A DNA stretch of 19,227 nt from positions 1 through 19,227 of the forward strand of contig CAWUJT010000038.1 of assembly GCA_963922715.1 (NCBI GenBank), written 5' to 3'. Made by a program: the position numbers and the translations under genes. Below the pieces are notes generated by a model. That model did no database searches, was not told the origin of the DNA, and saw only the letters and a program-made list of their open reading frames with translations. Every line of letters begins with the position of its first letter. The first letter of the stretch is position 1. Source of the DNA: CAWUJT01 sp963922715 (GTDB lineage: Bacteria > Pseudomonadota > Alphaproteobacteria > Rhodobacterales > Rhodobacteraceae). This document shows, one piece after another, positions 6,712-14,407 of this stretch.

Positions 6712-7002
6712 ATGGCTGAGACCCCGCACTTGCTGGTGCATGATCATGAAGACAATGTCGGCGTCGTCGTTGTAGAGGGCCTGACAGCAGGCACCGATAT
6801 GCTGTGTGTTGTCACACACGACAATTCAGATTTTCGTCTGACCACCAGTCACGACATACCGATTGGCCATAAGGTCGCGCTCAGGGACATGGACGTGGGC
6901 GAGACCGTGATCAAATATGGTGAAGATATCGGTAAAGTGGTCGCCCCTTTCAAAAAGGGCGAACACGTTCATACGCATAATGTCAAAACAAAACGGTGGT
7001 AA
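6712..7002 (+). CDS. suyA: Probable (2R)-sulfolactate sulfo-lyase small subunit SuyA (SAF domain)
   Basis: This is a 96-residue cytoplasmic protein of the UxaA N-terminal (SAF-domain) family. Landmarks are VGVVVVEGL (16-24), HDIPIGHKVAL (47-57), IKYGEDIGKV (67-76) and a C-terminal GEHVHTHNVK run (83-92) ending KTKRW. Together with the next gene it should form the lyase that splits (R)-3-sulfolactate into pyruvate and sulfite. The split small-plus-large subunit arrangement also occurs in altronate and galactarate dehydratases, so the substrate rests mainly on resemblance of both subunits to SuyAB as I remember them and on the ComC-like neighbour. The ATG at 6712 was chosen because GGAG at 6701-6704 is well spaced; an upstream in-frame extension to 6649 would run through the operator. 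It is followed six bases later by suyB. Confidence 0.8.
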   Translation: MAETPHLLVHDHEDNVGVVVVEGLTAGTDMLCVVTHDNSDFRLTTSHDIPIGHKVALRDMDVGETVIKYGEDIGKVVAPFKKGEHVHTHNVKTKRW

Positions 7003-7008
7003 GGTAAG

Positions 7009-8187
7009 ATGTCCAAATATTCAAATATGACGTTCAAAGGGTTTCGGCGTGAAAATGGCCGCGTCGGTGTGCGCAATCATGTTGTCATCCTGCCGGTTGA
7101 CGATATCTCGAACGCGGCCTGCGAAGCGGTGGCCAACAATGTCAAAGGCACCATGGCGATCCCCCATGCCTATGGTCGTCTCCAGTTCGGCGCGGATCTC
7201 GATCTGCATTTCCGCACCATGATCGGCACAGGGGCCAATCCGAATGTTGCTGGGGTGGTGGTGATCGGGATTGAACCAGAATGGACGAAAGTGATCGCCG
7301 ATGGCATCCGCAAAACAGGCAAGCCAGTAGAAGAGTTCTCGATTGAGCAAAACGGGGATTTCACCACCATTATGAAGGCATCGCGGGCCGCAAAAGATAT
7401 GGTCCACTGGGCTACAGAGCTTCAGCGCGAGGAATGTTCTGTGAGTGAGCTTTGGGTCTCCACGAAATGTGGAGAGTCTGACACAACCACGGGTCTCAGT
7501 TCCTGTCCAACTGTCGGCAACATGTATGACAAGCTTCTGCCCGAGGGCATAACAGGGTTCTTTGGCGAAACATCAGAGATCACCGGTGCCGAACACATCT
7601 GCCAAAAGCGTGCCATCAATGAAGAGGTTGGCAAGCGTTGGTATGCAATGTGGAAGGCCTATCAAGACGATGTGATCTTTGCCCATCAAACGGATGATTT
7701 GTCTGACAGCCAACCCACCAAAGGCAACATCTTAGGCGGGCTGACAACGATTGAGGAAAAAGCCCTCGGTAACCTAGAGAAGATTGGCCGTACATCGCAA
7801 TACATCGACATCCTGGATGCCGCTGAGATGCCGGCCTCCGGCAATGGTCTTTACTTTATGGATACCTCCTCGGCCGCGGCGGAATGCGTCACCTTGATGG
7901 CGGCCGGTGGGGCTGTGATCCATACCTTCCCAACGGGGCAGGGCAATGTGGTCGGCAATCCGATTGTTCCTGTGATTAAAATCTCTGGCAACCCGCGTAC
8001 TTTGCGGACAATGTCCGAACACATCGACGTAGATGTAACAGGCGTTCTGACCCGCGAGAAGACGATTGATGAAGCTGGGGATGACCTCATCGATATGATC
8101 CGCCGCACCGCCAATGGCCGCAATACCTGTGCGGAAGCGTTGGGCCATCGTGAGTTCTCGATGACAAAACTCTACCGCTCTGCCTGA
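7009..8187 (+). CDS. suyB: Probable (2R)-sulfolactate sulfo-lyase large subunit SuyB
   Basis: This 392-residue protein is the catalytic subunit of a UxaA/GD_AH-family lyase. Visible family blocks are GRVGVRNHVVILPVDD (17-32), GTMAIPHAYGRLQFGADL (47-64), STKCGESDTTTGL (151-163), LSDSQPTKGNILGGLTTIEE (231-250), YFMDTSSAAAECVT (282-295) and FPTGQGNVVGNP (307-318). The IPHAYGR and KCGESD segments carry the histidine and cysteine expected near the metal site in this family. The wording of these blocks matches SuyB of sulfonate-degrading bacteria, as I recall it, better than hexonate dehydratases. It should release sulfite and pyruvate in the cytoplasm. The start is preceded by AAGG; a later ATG at 7027 is possible. 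Its TGA overlaps the ATG of the next gene by one base (TGATG). Confidence 0.82.
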   Translation: MSKYSNMTFKGFRRENGRVGVRNHVVILPVDDISNAACEAVANNVKGTMAIPHAYGRLQFGADLDLHFRTMIGTGANPNVAGVVVIGIEPEWTKVIADGIRKTGKPVEEFSIEQNGDFTTIMKASRAAKDMVHWATELQREECSVSELWVSTKCGESDTTTGLSSCPTVGNMYDKLLPEGITGFFGETSEITGAEHICQKRAINEEVGKRWYAMWKAYQDDVIFAHQTDDLSDSQPTKGNILGGLTTIEEKALGNLEKIGRTSQYIDILDAAEMPASGNGLYFMDTSSAAAECVTLMAAGGAVIHTFPTGQGNVVGNPIVPVIKISGNPRTLRTMSEHIDVDVTGVLTREKTIDEAGDDLIDMIRRTANGRNTCAEALGHREFSMTKLYRSA

Positions 8188-9188
8188 TGGCAACAATTGA
8201 TGTGAACATGGCCGAGGCGCATGTCGCCTCGGTCTTTCGGGCGCACAACTGCGCCCCCTTTGTCGCGGACAGGGTGGCCCGCGCCCTGACCCAAGCACAA
8301 GTGGATGGCCAAAGCGGACATGGCTATGCCCGTGTGGCGATTTATGCGGCGCAATCCGCCTCTGGCCGTGTGGATGGTTACGCGACCCCAACGGCTCATT
8401 GGCCGAAAGAAGCTTTTGCCGTGGTTCATGCCCATCACGGGTTTGCCTTTCCGGCCCTTGATCTGGCTATTGAAACATTAGCAGAGTGTGTTCCGCGCAC
8501 AGGTATCGCCGCTTGTGTCGTGCGACATTCTAATCATGCAGGTGTCTTAGGCCATACGGTTGAGGCGCTCGCCAAGACGGGCTTTGTGGCGCTGATGATG
8601 GCCACAACCCCTGTGGCCATGGCCCCTTGGGGCGGGTCCAAAGGCCTTTATGGTACCAACCCAATCGGTTTTGCCGCCCCCAATGGCGCAGCACCGCCCG
8701 TTGTTGTTGATCTCTCCCTTTCAGAGGTGGCGCGGGGCAAAATCATGGCGGCTTCCAAAACTGGCGCAGCTCTTCCCCAAGGGTGGGCGCTGGATGCCCA
8801 GGGCAATCCCACAACAGAGCCGCAAGCTGCCCTTGCCGGCACAATGCTGCCTGCCGGTGGCGCCAAAGGGGCCGCTCTTGCGCTGATGGTAGAGGTGTTG
8901 GCCGGCGCATTGGCGGGACCAGCCCTTAGCCGGGAGGCCACATCCTTTTTTGCCCCCGATGGCGCCCCATCTGATGTGGGTCAATTCCTGATGGCCATTG
9001 ACCCAAACGCCGGACATGATCGTGGGGCTGCGCGCATTCTCGACATCCTCCAAGAGATCGAGGCGCAAGAGGGCGCGCGCCTTCCCGGCTCCAAGCGCTT
9101 GCTGGGTAGGGCGAAAGCCCTGGAAACAGGCTGTCTTGATGTGCCCGATGCCATTTGGGCGGAGATTGAAGCACTGCCCACAGCCTGA
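8187..9188 (+). CDS. comC: Ldh/MDH-family dehydrogenase, probable (R)-sulfolactate dehydrogenase ComC
   Basis: This is a 333-residue NAD(P)-dependent oxidoreductase of the malate/L-lactate dehydrogenase (Ldh_2) family, which lacks a classical Rossmann fold. Landmarks are GQSGHGYARV (41-50) with Arg49, VRHSNHAGVLGHT (112-124) with His117 as probable catalytic base, GTNPIGFAAP (156-165), DLSLSEVARGKI (175-186), PQGWALDAQGNPT (197-209) and GGAKGAALALMVE (224-236). The family includes AllD, archaeal L-sulfolactate dehydrogenase and ComC of bacterial sulfolactate metabolism. Position immediately after suyB (one-base overlap) makes sulfopyruvate/(R)-sulfolactate interconversion the best guess, feeding SuyAB. 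Another 2-hydroxyacid is possible, since substrate cannot be read from these motifs. Codon use looks more G+C-rich than in the polysaccharide genes. Confidence 0.8.
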   Translation: MATIDVNMAEAHVASVFRAHNCAPFVADRVARALTQAQVDGQSGHGYARVAIYAAQSASGRVDGYATPTAHWPKEAFAVVHAHHGFAFPALDLAIETLAECVPRTGIAACVVRHSNHAGVLGHTVEALAKTGFVALMMATTPVAMAPWGGSKGLYGTNPIGFAAPNGAAPPVVVDLSLSEVARGKIMAASKTGAALPQGWALDAQGNPTTEPQAALAGTMLPAGGAKGAALALMVEVLAGALAGPALSREATSFFAPDGAPSDVGQFLMAIDPNAGHDRGAARILDILQEIEAQEGARLPGSKRLLGRAKALETGCLDVPDAIWAEIEALPTA

Positions 9189-9207
9189 GGCTTTACTGAC
9201 CAGGTAT

Positions 9208-9233
9208 AGAGCGGTGGGAATGCGCGCCGCTCT
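9208..9233. terminator. Hairpin after comC
   Basis: AGAGCGG at 9208-9214 and CCGCTCT at 9227-9233 are perfect 7-bp inverted arms with a 12-base loop, 19 bases past the comC stop. It fits the end of the suy operon by position, but no T-run follows. The rest of the 166-base gap up to the ferredoxin gene holds no clear gene. Confidence 0.4.
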
Positions 9234-9354
9234 GATTGTGCAGCAAAGGCAAGACATCTGAATTCTTGTGCTCTTGCGATTGCATTTTCACCCTCTTCCG
9301 CTTAGGTCACATCGGAAAACAACACAATTTATCGCAACAAGAGGAAACACCTGG

Positions 9355-9678
9355 ATGGCCAAAATAACCTATATCGAACACGGTGGCAAAGAGCATGTTG
9401 TCGAGGTCGCCAATGGCCTGACGGTGATGGAAGGCGCGCGGGATAACAACATTCCTGGCATCGAAGCGGATTGTGGCGGGGCCTGTGCCTGTTCCACCTG
9501 CCATGTGTATGTCGATGAGGGCTGGTTTGGGAAGCTGCCAGACATTGACCCGATGGAAGCTGACATGCTCGATTTCGCCTATCAGCCACAAGCGGGCCGG
9601 TCACGGCTCACCTGCCAGTTGAAAGTCACCGATGCGCTGGATGGGCTTGTGGTCTATATGCCTGAAAAACAGATATGA
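9355..9678 (+). CDS. Adrenodoxin-type [2Fe-2S] ferredoxin
   Basis: This is a 107-residue electron carrier of the cytoplasm. The cluster ligands are Cys40, Cys46, Cys49 (C-X5-C-X2-C within ADCGGACACSTCHVY) and Cys87 in LTCQLK, the vertebrate-type/FdVI pattern found across alphaproteobacteria. DEGWFGKLP and DIDPMEADMLD after the cluster loop are also typical. Such ferredoxins serve iron-sulfur assembly, haem A synthesis or P450 enzymes; nothing here decides which. The ATG at 9355 is preceded by GAGG at 9341-9344; a longer reading from 9268 lacks family similarity. Its stop overlaps the start of the secreted FG-GAP gene (ATGA), so they are co-expressed. The 166-base gap and hairpin separate it from the suy operon, so a role in that pathway is not supported. 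Confidence 0.95.
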   Translation: MAKITYIEHGGKEHVVEVANGLTVMEGARDNNIPGIEADCGGACACSTCHVYVDEGWFGKLPDIDPMEADMLDFAYQPQAGRSRLTCQLKVTDALDGLVVYMPEKQI

Positions 9679-10415
9679 GATCACCGCGAAAGCTGATGCA
9701 TATTGCCGGTTTGGCCTTAAGTATGCTCATGGTTACAGCAGGCGCAGGCGGCGCACAAAGCATCGTCTCCGCCCGCTATGCCGAGCCTGACCGCAGCTAT
9801 TCCCATTATGTCCTGGGCAGGGACTATAATTGGAAACGGTTAGAGGTCGAACGCGACACAGGTCAACGCCTGTTTTTGACAGCACCGAAAGACCTTGTTT
9901 TTGAGGACACCGCGCCGCGCCTGATTGATATCGACCAAGACGCGCGATTTGAGGTGCTTGTGGTGGAAAGCGGGCCTGGCCAAGGGGCGCGCCTTGCGAT
10001 CTATGGGGTGGAGCAGGGGGCTCTTGTGTTAAAGGCTGCGACGCCGCATATCGGACGCTCTAATCGGTGGTATGCGCCTGTGGGTGTTGCCGATCTCGAT
10101 CAGGATGGGACTGTGGAAGTAGCATTCGTGGATCGGCCTCACCTGGCCAAAATCCTGCGGATTTGGCGTTATGATCCTGACAAAATGCCTCGGTTTTATG
10201 AAGTGGCGACATTAAATGATGTGAGCAACCATCGCATTGGTGAGGCTACGATCACGGGCGGGGTGCGTCAGTGTAACGGCCAAACCGAGATTGTTCTGGC
10301 CGCAGGCGATTGGTCCCGGATTGTCGCGGTCACCTTTGATGGTCAGACAACCCGAACCCGGGATCATGGAGATTTTAGCCCGGACGCATTGAGCCGTTTG
10401 ATGGACTGTGCGTGA
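9675..10415 (+). CDS. Secreted FG-GAP/VCBS-type repeat protein
   Basis: This 246-residue protein has a signal peptide (hydrophobic about 9-25, cleavage probably near AGGAQ) and is expected in the periplasm or outside the cell. The mature chain contains two repeat-like units with calcium-loop motifs: DIDQDARFEV (85-94) and the more canonical DLDQDGTVEV (140-149). These are typical of FG-GAP/VCBS beta-propeller blades. A third unit may lie near 195-220. Cys200 and Cys245 could pair. Only a few blades are visible, so it would be a partial or divergent propeller. It overlaps the ferredoxin gene by ATGA, an unexpected partnership of a cytoplasmic redox protein and a secreted one. It converges with purD with two bases between them. 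Specific function is unknown. Confidence 0.82.
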   Translation: MRSPRKLMHIAGLALSMLMVTAGAGGAQSIVSARYAEPDRSYSHYVLGRDYNWKRLEVERDTGQRLFLTAPKDLVFEDTAPRLIDIDQDARFEVLVVESGPGQGARLAIYGVEQGALVLKAATPHIGRSNRWYAPVGVADLDQDGTVEVAFVDRPHLAKILRIWRYDPDKMPRFYEVATLNDVSNHRIGEATITGGVRQCNGQTEIVLAAGDWSRIVAVTFDGQTTRTRDHGDFSPDALSRLMDCA

Positions 10416-10417
10416 TC

Positions 10418-11686
10418 TCATCGCCTTAACGCACGCCAGCCGATATCTTTGCGATAAAACCCCTCTGGCCAATCGATTTGTGCCGCCATAGCATACGCCT
10501 TATCAGCACTCTCGCGCAACGTGTCGGCGCGTGTCGTTACGTTCAGAACACGACCGCCATTGGCGCAGATGTGCCCACCCTCCTTACGCGTTCCGGCATG
10601 AAATATCATGGATTGGGAACTCTGTGGCAGTGCTTCAAGCCCCTTGATGACCGTTCCTGTTTCATAACCACCAGGATACCCTTGTGCCGCAAGAACAACG
10701 GTCACGGCATGATCTTCGGCCCAATGCACTTTTGCATCGCTCAATCGGCCTTCACTGCAAGCCAGCATAAGGTCCAAAGTCTGGGCACCTAAGCGCATCA
10801 TCAAGCATTGGCATTCAGGATCCCCAAAACGGACATTGTATTCGATCAAAGATGGACCATCTGCTGTGATCATCAGCCCTGCGAACAGCACACCTTGGAA
10901 GGGTGTCCCACGTCGCACCATTTCCGCCATGCTCGGATGGATAATTTCTTGCAAAACGCGCTGTGTCATCTCCGGTGTCATCACAGGGGCAGGGGAATAG
11001 GCGCCCATGCCGCCGGTGTTCGGACCTGTTTCCCCCTCTCCCACACGCTTGTGATCCTGGGCACTGCCCAGGGGCAAAACCGTTTCCCCATCCACCAGGC
11101 AGAAAAAAGACGCCTCTTCGCCAATCAGCATGTCTTCAATGATCACATTTGTGCCGGCCTTTTTGAATGCACTTTCAAAGATATGCTCCAGCGCCGTCTC
11201 TGCCTCTTGCAGCGTCATTGCAACCGTCACGCCTTTGCCCGCGGCTAAGCCATCTGCTTTGATCACAATCGGTGCGCCACGGGCACTCACATAGGCTTTG
11301 GCAACGGTGAGATCGCTGAAACGTTGATATCCTGCCGTTGGCGCGTTGACGGCAGCGCAAACCTCTTTGGTAAAGGCTTTTGAGCCCTCCAAACGTGCCG
11401 CCGCCGCACTCGGCCCAAAACACAAGATGCCTGCGGCCCGCAGGCTGTCGGCCACCCCGGCCACGAGCGGTGCCTCAGGCCCGATGATTACAAAATCAAT
11501 CGCCTCAGCTTGGGCCAAAGCCACCACAGCCGCGCCATCCAGAATATCGAGCGCGACACACATCGCGATCTGTGCGATCCCCGCGTTGCCCGGGGCAACC
11601 AACAAACGATCGCACTTGGGGTTTTGTTGTATGGCCCAGGCGAGCGCATGTTCGCGCCCCCCGCCGCCAAGGATCAGGATATTCAT
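10418..11686 (-). CDS. purD: Phosphoribosylamine-glycine ligase PurD
   Basis: This enzyme catalyses the ATP-dependent joining of glycine to 5-phosphoribosylamine, the second step of de novo purine synthesis. The 422-residue protein is of usual length. It shows the N-terminal MNILILGGGGREHALAW motif, GPEAPLVAG (69-77) and the ATP-grasp stretch KADGLAAGKGV (143-153). Further on come a QDHKRVGEGETGPNTGGMGA block and EYNVRFGDPE near the metal and substrate site. AAGGAAG upstream of the ATG is a good ribosome binding site. It is divergent from xseA with about 80 bases between, and convergent with the FG-GAP gene. No frameshift or missing motif was seen. Confidence 0.98.
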   Translation of the reverse strand: MNILILGGGGREHALAWAIQQNPKCDRLLVAPGNAGIAQIAMCVALDILDGAAVVALAQAEAIDFVIIGPEAPLVAGVADSLRAAGILCFGPSAAAARLEGSKAFTKEVCAAVNAPTAGYQRFSDLTVAKAYVSARGAPIVIKADGLAAGKGVTVAMTLQEAETALEHIFESAFKKAGTNVIIEDMLIGEEASFFCLVDGETVLPLGSAQDHKRVGEGETGPNTGGMGAYSPAPVMTPEMTQRVLQEIIHPSMAEMVRRGTPFQGVLFAGLMITADGPSLIEYNVRFGDPECQCLMMRLGAQTLDLMLACSEGRLSDAKVHWAEDHAVTVVLAAQGYPGGYETGTVIKGLEALPQSSQSMIFHAGTRKEGGHICANGGRVLNVTTRADTLRESADKAYAMAAQIDWPEGFYRKDIGWRALRR

Positions 11687-11764
11687 GCTTAGGCTTCCTT
11701 TCGGCTTGTGTCAGCTTTAGGGCCGTGATCTGTTCAAGAAAAGCCCATTTATGGATTGTGCGCC

Positions 11765-13243
11765 ATGGATATTTTCGACGACGACCAACCCCAAAGCAAT
11801 GTGCCGGAATTTACGGTGTCAGAGCTGTCCGTGGCCGTGAAACGCACGCTTGAGGGAGAGTTTACCCAAGTCCGTGTCCGCGGCGAAATTGGCCGCGTTT
11901 TCCGCGCCTCCTCTGGCCATCTTTATTATGACATCAAAGACGCACGCAACGTTTTGGCCTGCACCACCTGGAAAGGCCAAGTGGCGGCATTGGGGGTGCG
12001 CCCGGAAGAAGGGCTAGAGGTGATCGTGACCGGGCGGCTTTCGGCGTTTGGTCCGCAGTCGAAATATAACCTGAATGTTGAAGCGATGGAGATTGCCGGC
12101 GCTGGTGCCCTGATGGCGCTTTTGGAAAAACGCAAGACACAGTTGACGGCAGAGGGGCTTTTTGCCAGCGCGCGCAAAAAGTCTATCCCGATGCTGCCAC
12201 GGGTGATCGGTGTGATCACCTCTCCGCAAGGGGCGGTGATCCGTGACATTCTGCATCGCCTGCGCGACCGTTTTCCCAGCCATGTGGTTGTCTGGCCCGT
12301 TGCTGTGCAAGGCAAAGCCTCCGCGCCCGAGGTCACACGGGCCATAGAGGGGTTCAATGCCTTGCCTAAGACAGGCGCATTGCCAAAGCCCGATCTTTTG
12401 ATCGTGGCCCGCGGGGGCGGGAGTTTGGAGGACCTCTGGGGGTTCAATGAGGAAAGTGTTGTGCGAGCGGCGGCGGCCTCTGACATTCCGCTGATCTCAG
12501 CGGTGGGGCATGAGACGGATACAACCTTGATTGATTATGCCGCTGATGTTCGCGCTCCAACCCCAACCGCGGCGGCGGAACTGGCCGTGCCGGTGCGTTT
12601 GGATTTGGTTAATCAGGTTCGGGGATTGGAGACGCGGATGAACACGGCGCTGCGCCTCGGCATACGGAGCCGCAAACAACGGCTGCTTGATGTTGGTCGC
12701 CGTCTTCCTAGGAAAGAAGCCCTGTTTGCCACTTTTCGGCAAAGGCTCGATCTGTCTGCTGTGAAACTCTCGGATGTTGCGCGCCGGTCAATATCATCCC
12801 ATCAATTGGCGCTGTCTCGCTTGAGTGGCCAAATCAGGATTGATGCCGTGCGTGCGCTGATCCGCGACAAAAGACAACAGGTCACCTTTAGAAGTCAACG
12901 TCTGCATGCGGCCCCCCGCAAAGCGCTTGCACAGGCCAAGCAACAGCTGTCTGGCCGAGTGGAGCGGCTGGGGCAAATCTCTCACAGGCCGTTTCGTGAT
13001 GCCTCACACAGATTGAACACACTGGGTCGGATGCTCAATAGCCTGAGTTATCGGGCCACCTTGGCACGCGGCTATGCTGTTATCTGGGGCGACGGTCGTT
13101 TAATTACGTCTAAGGCGGCTGCGCAAAAAATACATCAACTAGAGATTGAGTTTTCTGACGGTCGGTTGATCCGAAGCAACGGCCCAAAAAAGTCTGTTAA
13201 GACACGCGATGATGATGATCCTGATCAAGGCGCTCTGTTTTAA
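11765..13243 (+). CDS. xseA: Exodeoxyribonuclease VII large subunit XseA
   Basis: This is the catalytic subunit of exonuclease VII, which degrades single-stranded DNA to oligonucleotides together with XseB (not in this window). The 492-residue protein has an N-terminal OB-fold (EFTVSELSVAVKRTLEG at 15-31, RVRGEIGRV 37-45, GHLYYDIKD 51-59). The catalytic domain follows with ITSPQGAVIRDILHR (151-165), ARGGGSLEDLW (215-225) and GHETDTTLIDYAADVRAPTP (248-267). A long helical coiled region occupies about 280-430. The ATG at 11765 was preferred over a TTG at 11756 because MDIFDDDQP followed by PEFTVSEL resembles related starts; no strong ribosome binding site is visible for either. The stop lies five bases from a convergent gene. 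Confidence 0.97.
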   Translation: MDIFDDDQPQSNVPEFTVSELSVAVKRTLEGEFTQVRVRGEIGRVFRASSGHLYYDIKDARNVLACTTWKGQVAALGVRPEEGLEVIVTGRLSAFGPQSKYNLNVEAMEIAGAGALMALLEKRKTQLTAEGLFASARKKSIPMLPRVIGVITSPQGAVIRDILHRLRDRFPSHVVVWPVAVQGKASAPEVTRAIEGFNALPKTGALPKPDLLIVARGGGSLEDLWGFNEESVVRAAAASDIPLISAVGHETDTTLIDYAADVRAPTPTAAAELAVPVRLDLVNQVRGLETRMNTALRLGIRSRKQRLLDVGRRLPRKEALFATFRQRLDLSAVKLSDVARRSISSHQLALSRLSGQIRIDAVRALIRDKRQQVTFRSQRLHAAPRKALAQAKQQLSGRVERLGQISHRPFRDASHRLNTLGRMLNSLSYRATLARGYAVIWGDGRLITSKAAAQKIHQLEIEFSDGRLIRSNGPKKSVKTRDDDDPDQGALF

Positions 13244-13247
13244 TGGC

Positions 13248-13655
13248 CTAGACCCCCAAATCAGGGGGCGCGCATTGCAACGGTTCCCTATCTTCGCCGC
13301 TGACAACCAAATCATCTGCTACAGGACCATCCAGGGTTCTGGCAACATAACGACCATCTTTACGGCGCAGAAAATTCCAGCATTGTGACCCGGTCTGATC
13401 TTCATAAATGAAACAGATGTCTCCGGCTTTGTTCTCAAACCAGATACCGAATTGACATTCCCCACTTTCAAAGGCCCAGATAACACGTTTATCTGGAAAA
13501 TACTGCTCTGCGCCAAAGGGCTGCCCACGTTGCTCAAAATACAGAGTTTTTCCTGTGACAAACTTTTGAAATTCCTCCGCACTCAGTGCAATATCTTGCG
13601 CCGCGGCACCAGAGGCGAAAGATGTGATGATGAAGACACAGAATATACGGATCAT
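13248..13655 (-). CDS. Small secreted cysteine-containing protein, conserved hypothetical
   Basis: This 135-residue protein has a signal peptide (hydrophobic 5-13, likely cleavage after GAAA at 16-19). The mature domain has four cysteines (67, 81, 92, 128) and an aromatic-rich core: SAEEFQKFVTGKTLYF, YFPDKRVIWAFESGEC, ICFIYEDQTGSQCWNF. From memory, similar small secreted proteins are frequent in Rhodobacteraceae genomes without an assigned function. The start at 13655 was chosen because it gives a clean signal peptide; a longer form begins at 13718 and adds an uncharacteristic leader. The ribosome binding site is weak. It is convergent with xseA, and its last codons form a small C5/G5 hairpin. 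Confidence 0.75.
   Translation of the reverse strand: MIRIFCVFIITSFASGAAAQDIALSAEEFQKFVTGKTLYFEQRGQPFGAEQYFPDKRVIWAFESGECQFGIWFENKAGDICFIYEDQTGSQCWNFLRRKDGRYVARTLDGPVADDLVVSGEDREPLQCAPPDLGV
13253..13268. terminator. Short C5/G5 hairpin between xseA and its convergent neighbour
   Basis: CCCCC at 13253-13257 and GGGGG at 13264-13268 flank a six-base loop, nine bases after the xseA stop and inside the last codons of the opposite gene. It may slow transcription from xseA. It has no T-run and the stem is short, so the call is weak. Confidence 0.25.
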
Positions 13656-13879
13656 AAGGATACAATGCTCTGGCTTTCGCCCAAAGACCAGCGGTAATTT
13701 TATAAATTGATACAGCAAACCTATTTTGCGACTTCATGGAAAGAGTACCGCAAAGAATATGGCGGTCAGGCTTGCGACCCAAAGCATGGTTTACAAGCCC
13801 GAACTGCCCCTATGTGATCCCCAGCAAAGGGTCACGTCATGCCGCTGAATCCTGAGACTATGATCAGAATGCGGGGGGG

Positions 13880-14302
13880 TTACCCGACAACCTCTAGGCC
13901 AGAGAAGAAGTAGGCGATTTCTTCCTGTGCTGTTTCGGGCGCGTCAGAACCGTGCACGGAATTTTCACCGATAGACAGCGCAAATTCTTTCCGAATTGTG
14001 CCTTCTGCTGCCTCAGCAGGGTTTGTCGCGCCCATCACCTCACGGTTCTTGGCAATGGCGTTTTCGCCCTCAAGAACCTGCACCACAATCGGTCCAGACG
14101 CCATGAATGTGCAAAGCTCATCATAAAACGGGCGCTCTTTGTGGACGGCATAAAACACACCGGCTTGCGCTTTGGTCAGATGGATACGTTTTTGTGCAAT
14201 CACACGCAGGCCTGCGGCCTCTAACTTTGCTACGATTGCGCCTGTCAGGTTGCGCGATGTTGCATCTGGTTTGATGATCGAAAATGTGCGTTCTAATGCC
14301 AT
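13880..14302 (-). CDS. ndk: Nucleoside diphosphate kinase
   Basis: This enzyme transfers the gamma phosphate between nucleoside triphosphates and diphosphates through a phosphohistidine, keeping nucleotide pools balanced. The 140-residue protein is of standard bacterial length. It has ERTFSIIKPDA (4-14), the ERPFYDEL segment (56-63), GATNPAEAAEGTIR (91-104) and the active-site NSVHGSD with His117. The ATG at 14302 was chosen over one six bases upstream because the GAGGGG ribosome binding site is then correctly spaced. It is divergent from the ABC-F gene with about 105 bases between. Downstream, 13656-13879 contains no gene or convincing signal that I can see. Confidence 0.98.
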   Translation of the reverse strand: MALERTFSIIKPDATSRNLTGAIVAKLEAAGLRVIAQKRIHLTKAQAGVFYAVHKERPFYDELCTFMASGPIVVQVLEGENAIAKNREVMGATNPAEAAEGTIRKEFALSIGENSVHGSDAPETAQEEIAYFFSGLEVVG

Positions 14303-14407
14303 GGACATGCCCCTCAGAGTTGAATCTTAGGCTGCGCTTTAGCACCACCTTCATGGGATGGGAAGGCGACAATTGACAGCATCGCCCTTGCACGTCAAAC
14401 CGCCCAC

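Noticed and set aside
6712..8187. Altronate or galactarate dehydratase (UxaA/GarD) reading of the two lyase genes
   Set aside because: Same superfamily, but the split into a 96-residue SAF subunit and a 392-residue subunit, the KTKRW ending, and the following Ldh-family dehydrogenase fit SuyAB-ComC better. Not fully excluded.
7774..8391. Minus-strand open frame of 205 codons across suyB and comC
   Set aside because: Rich in His, Arg, Pro and Gly as expected from the antisense of G+C-rich genes, and it crosses a gene junction; no domain visible.
9268..9354. Extended N-terminus for the ferredoxin
   Set aside because: The added residues have no family similarity, and a proper ribosome binding site precedes the ATG at 9355.
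11926..12486. Minus-strand open frame of 186 codons inside xseA
   Set aside because: Antisense to the conserved catalytic domain of XseA; no independent evidence of coding.
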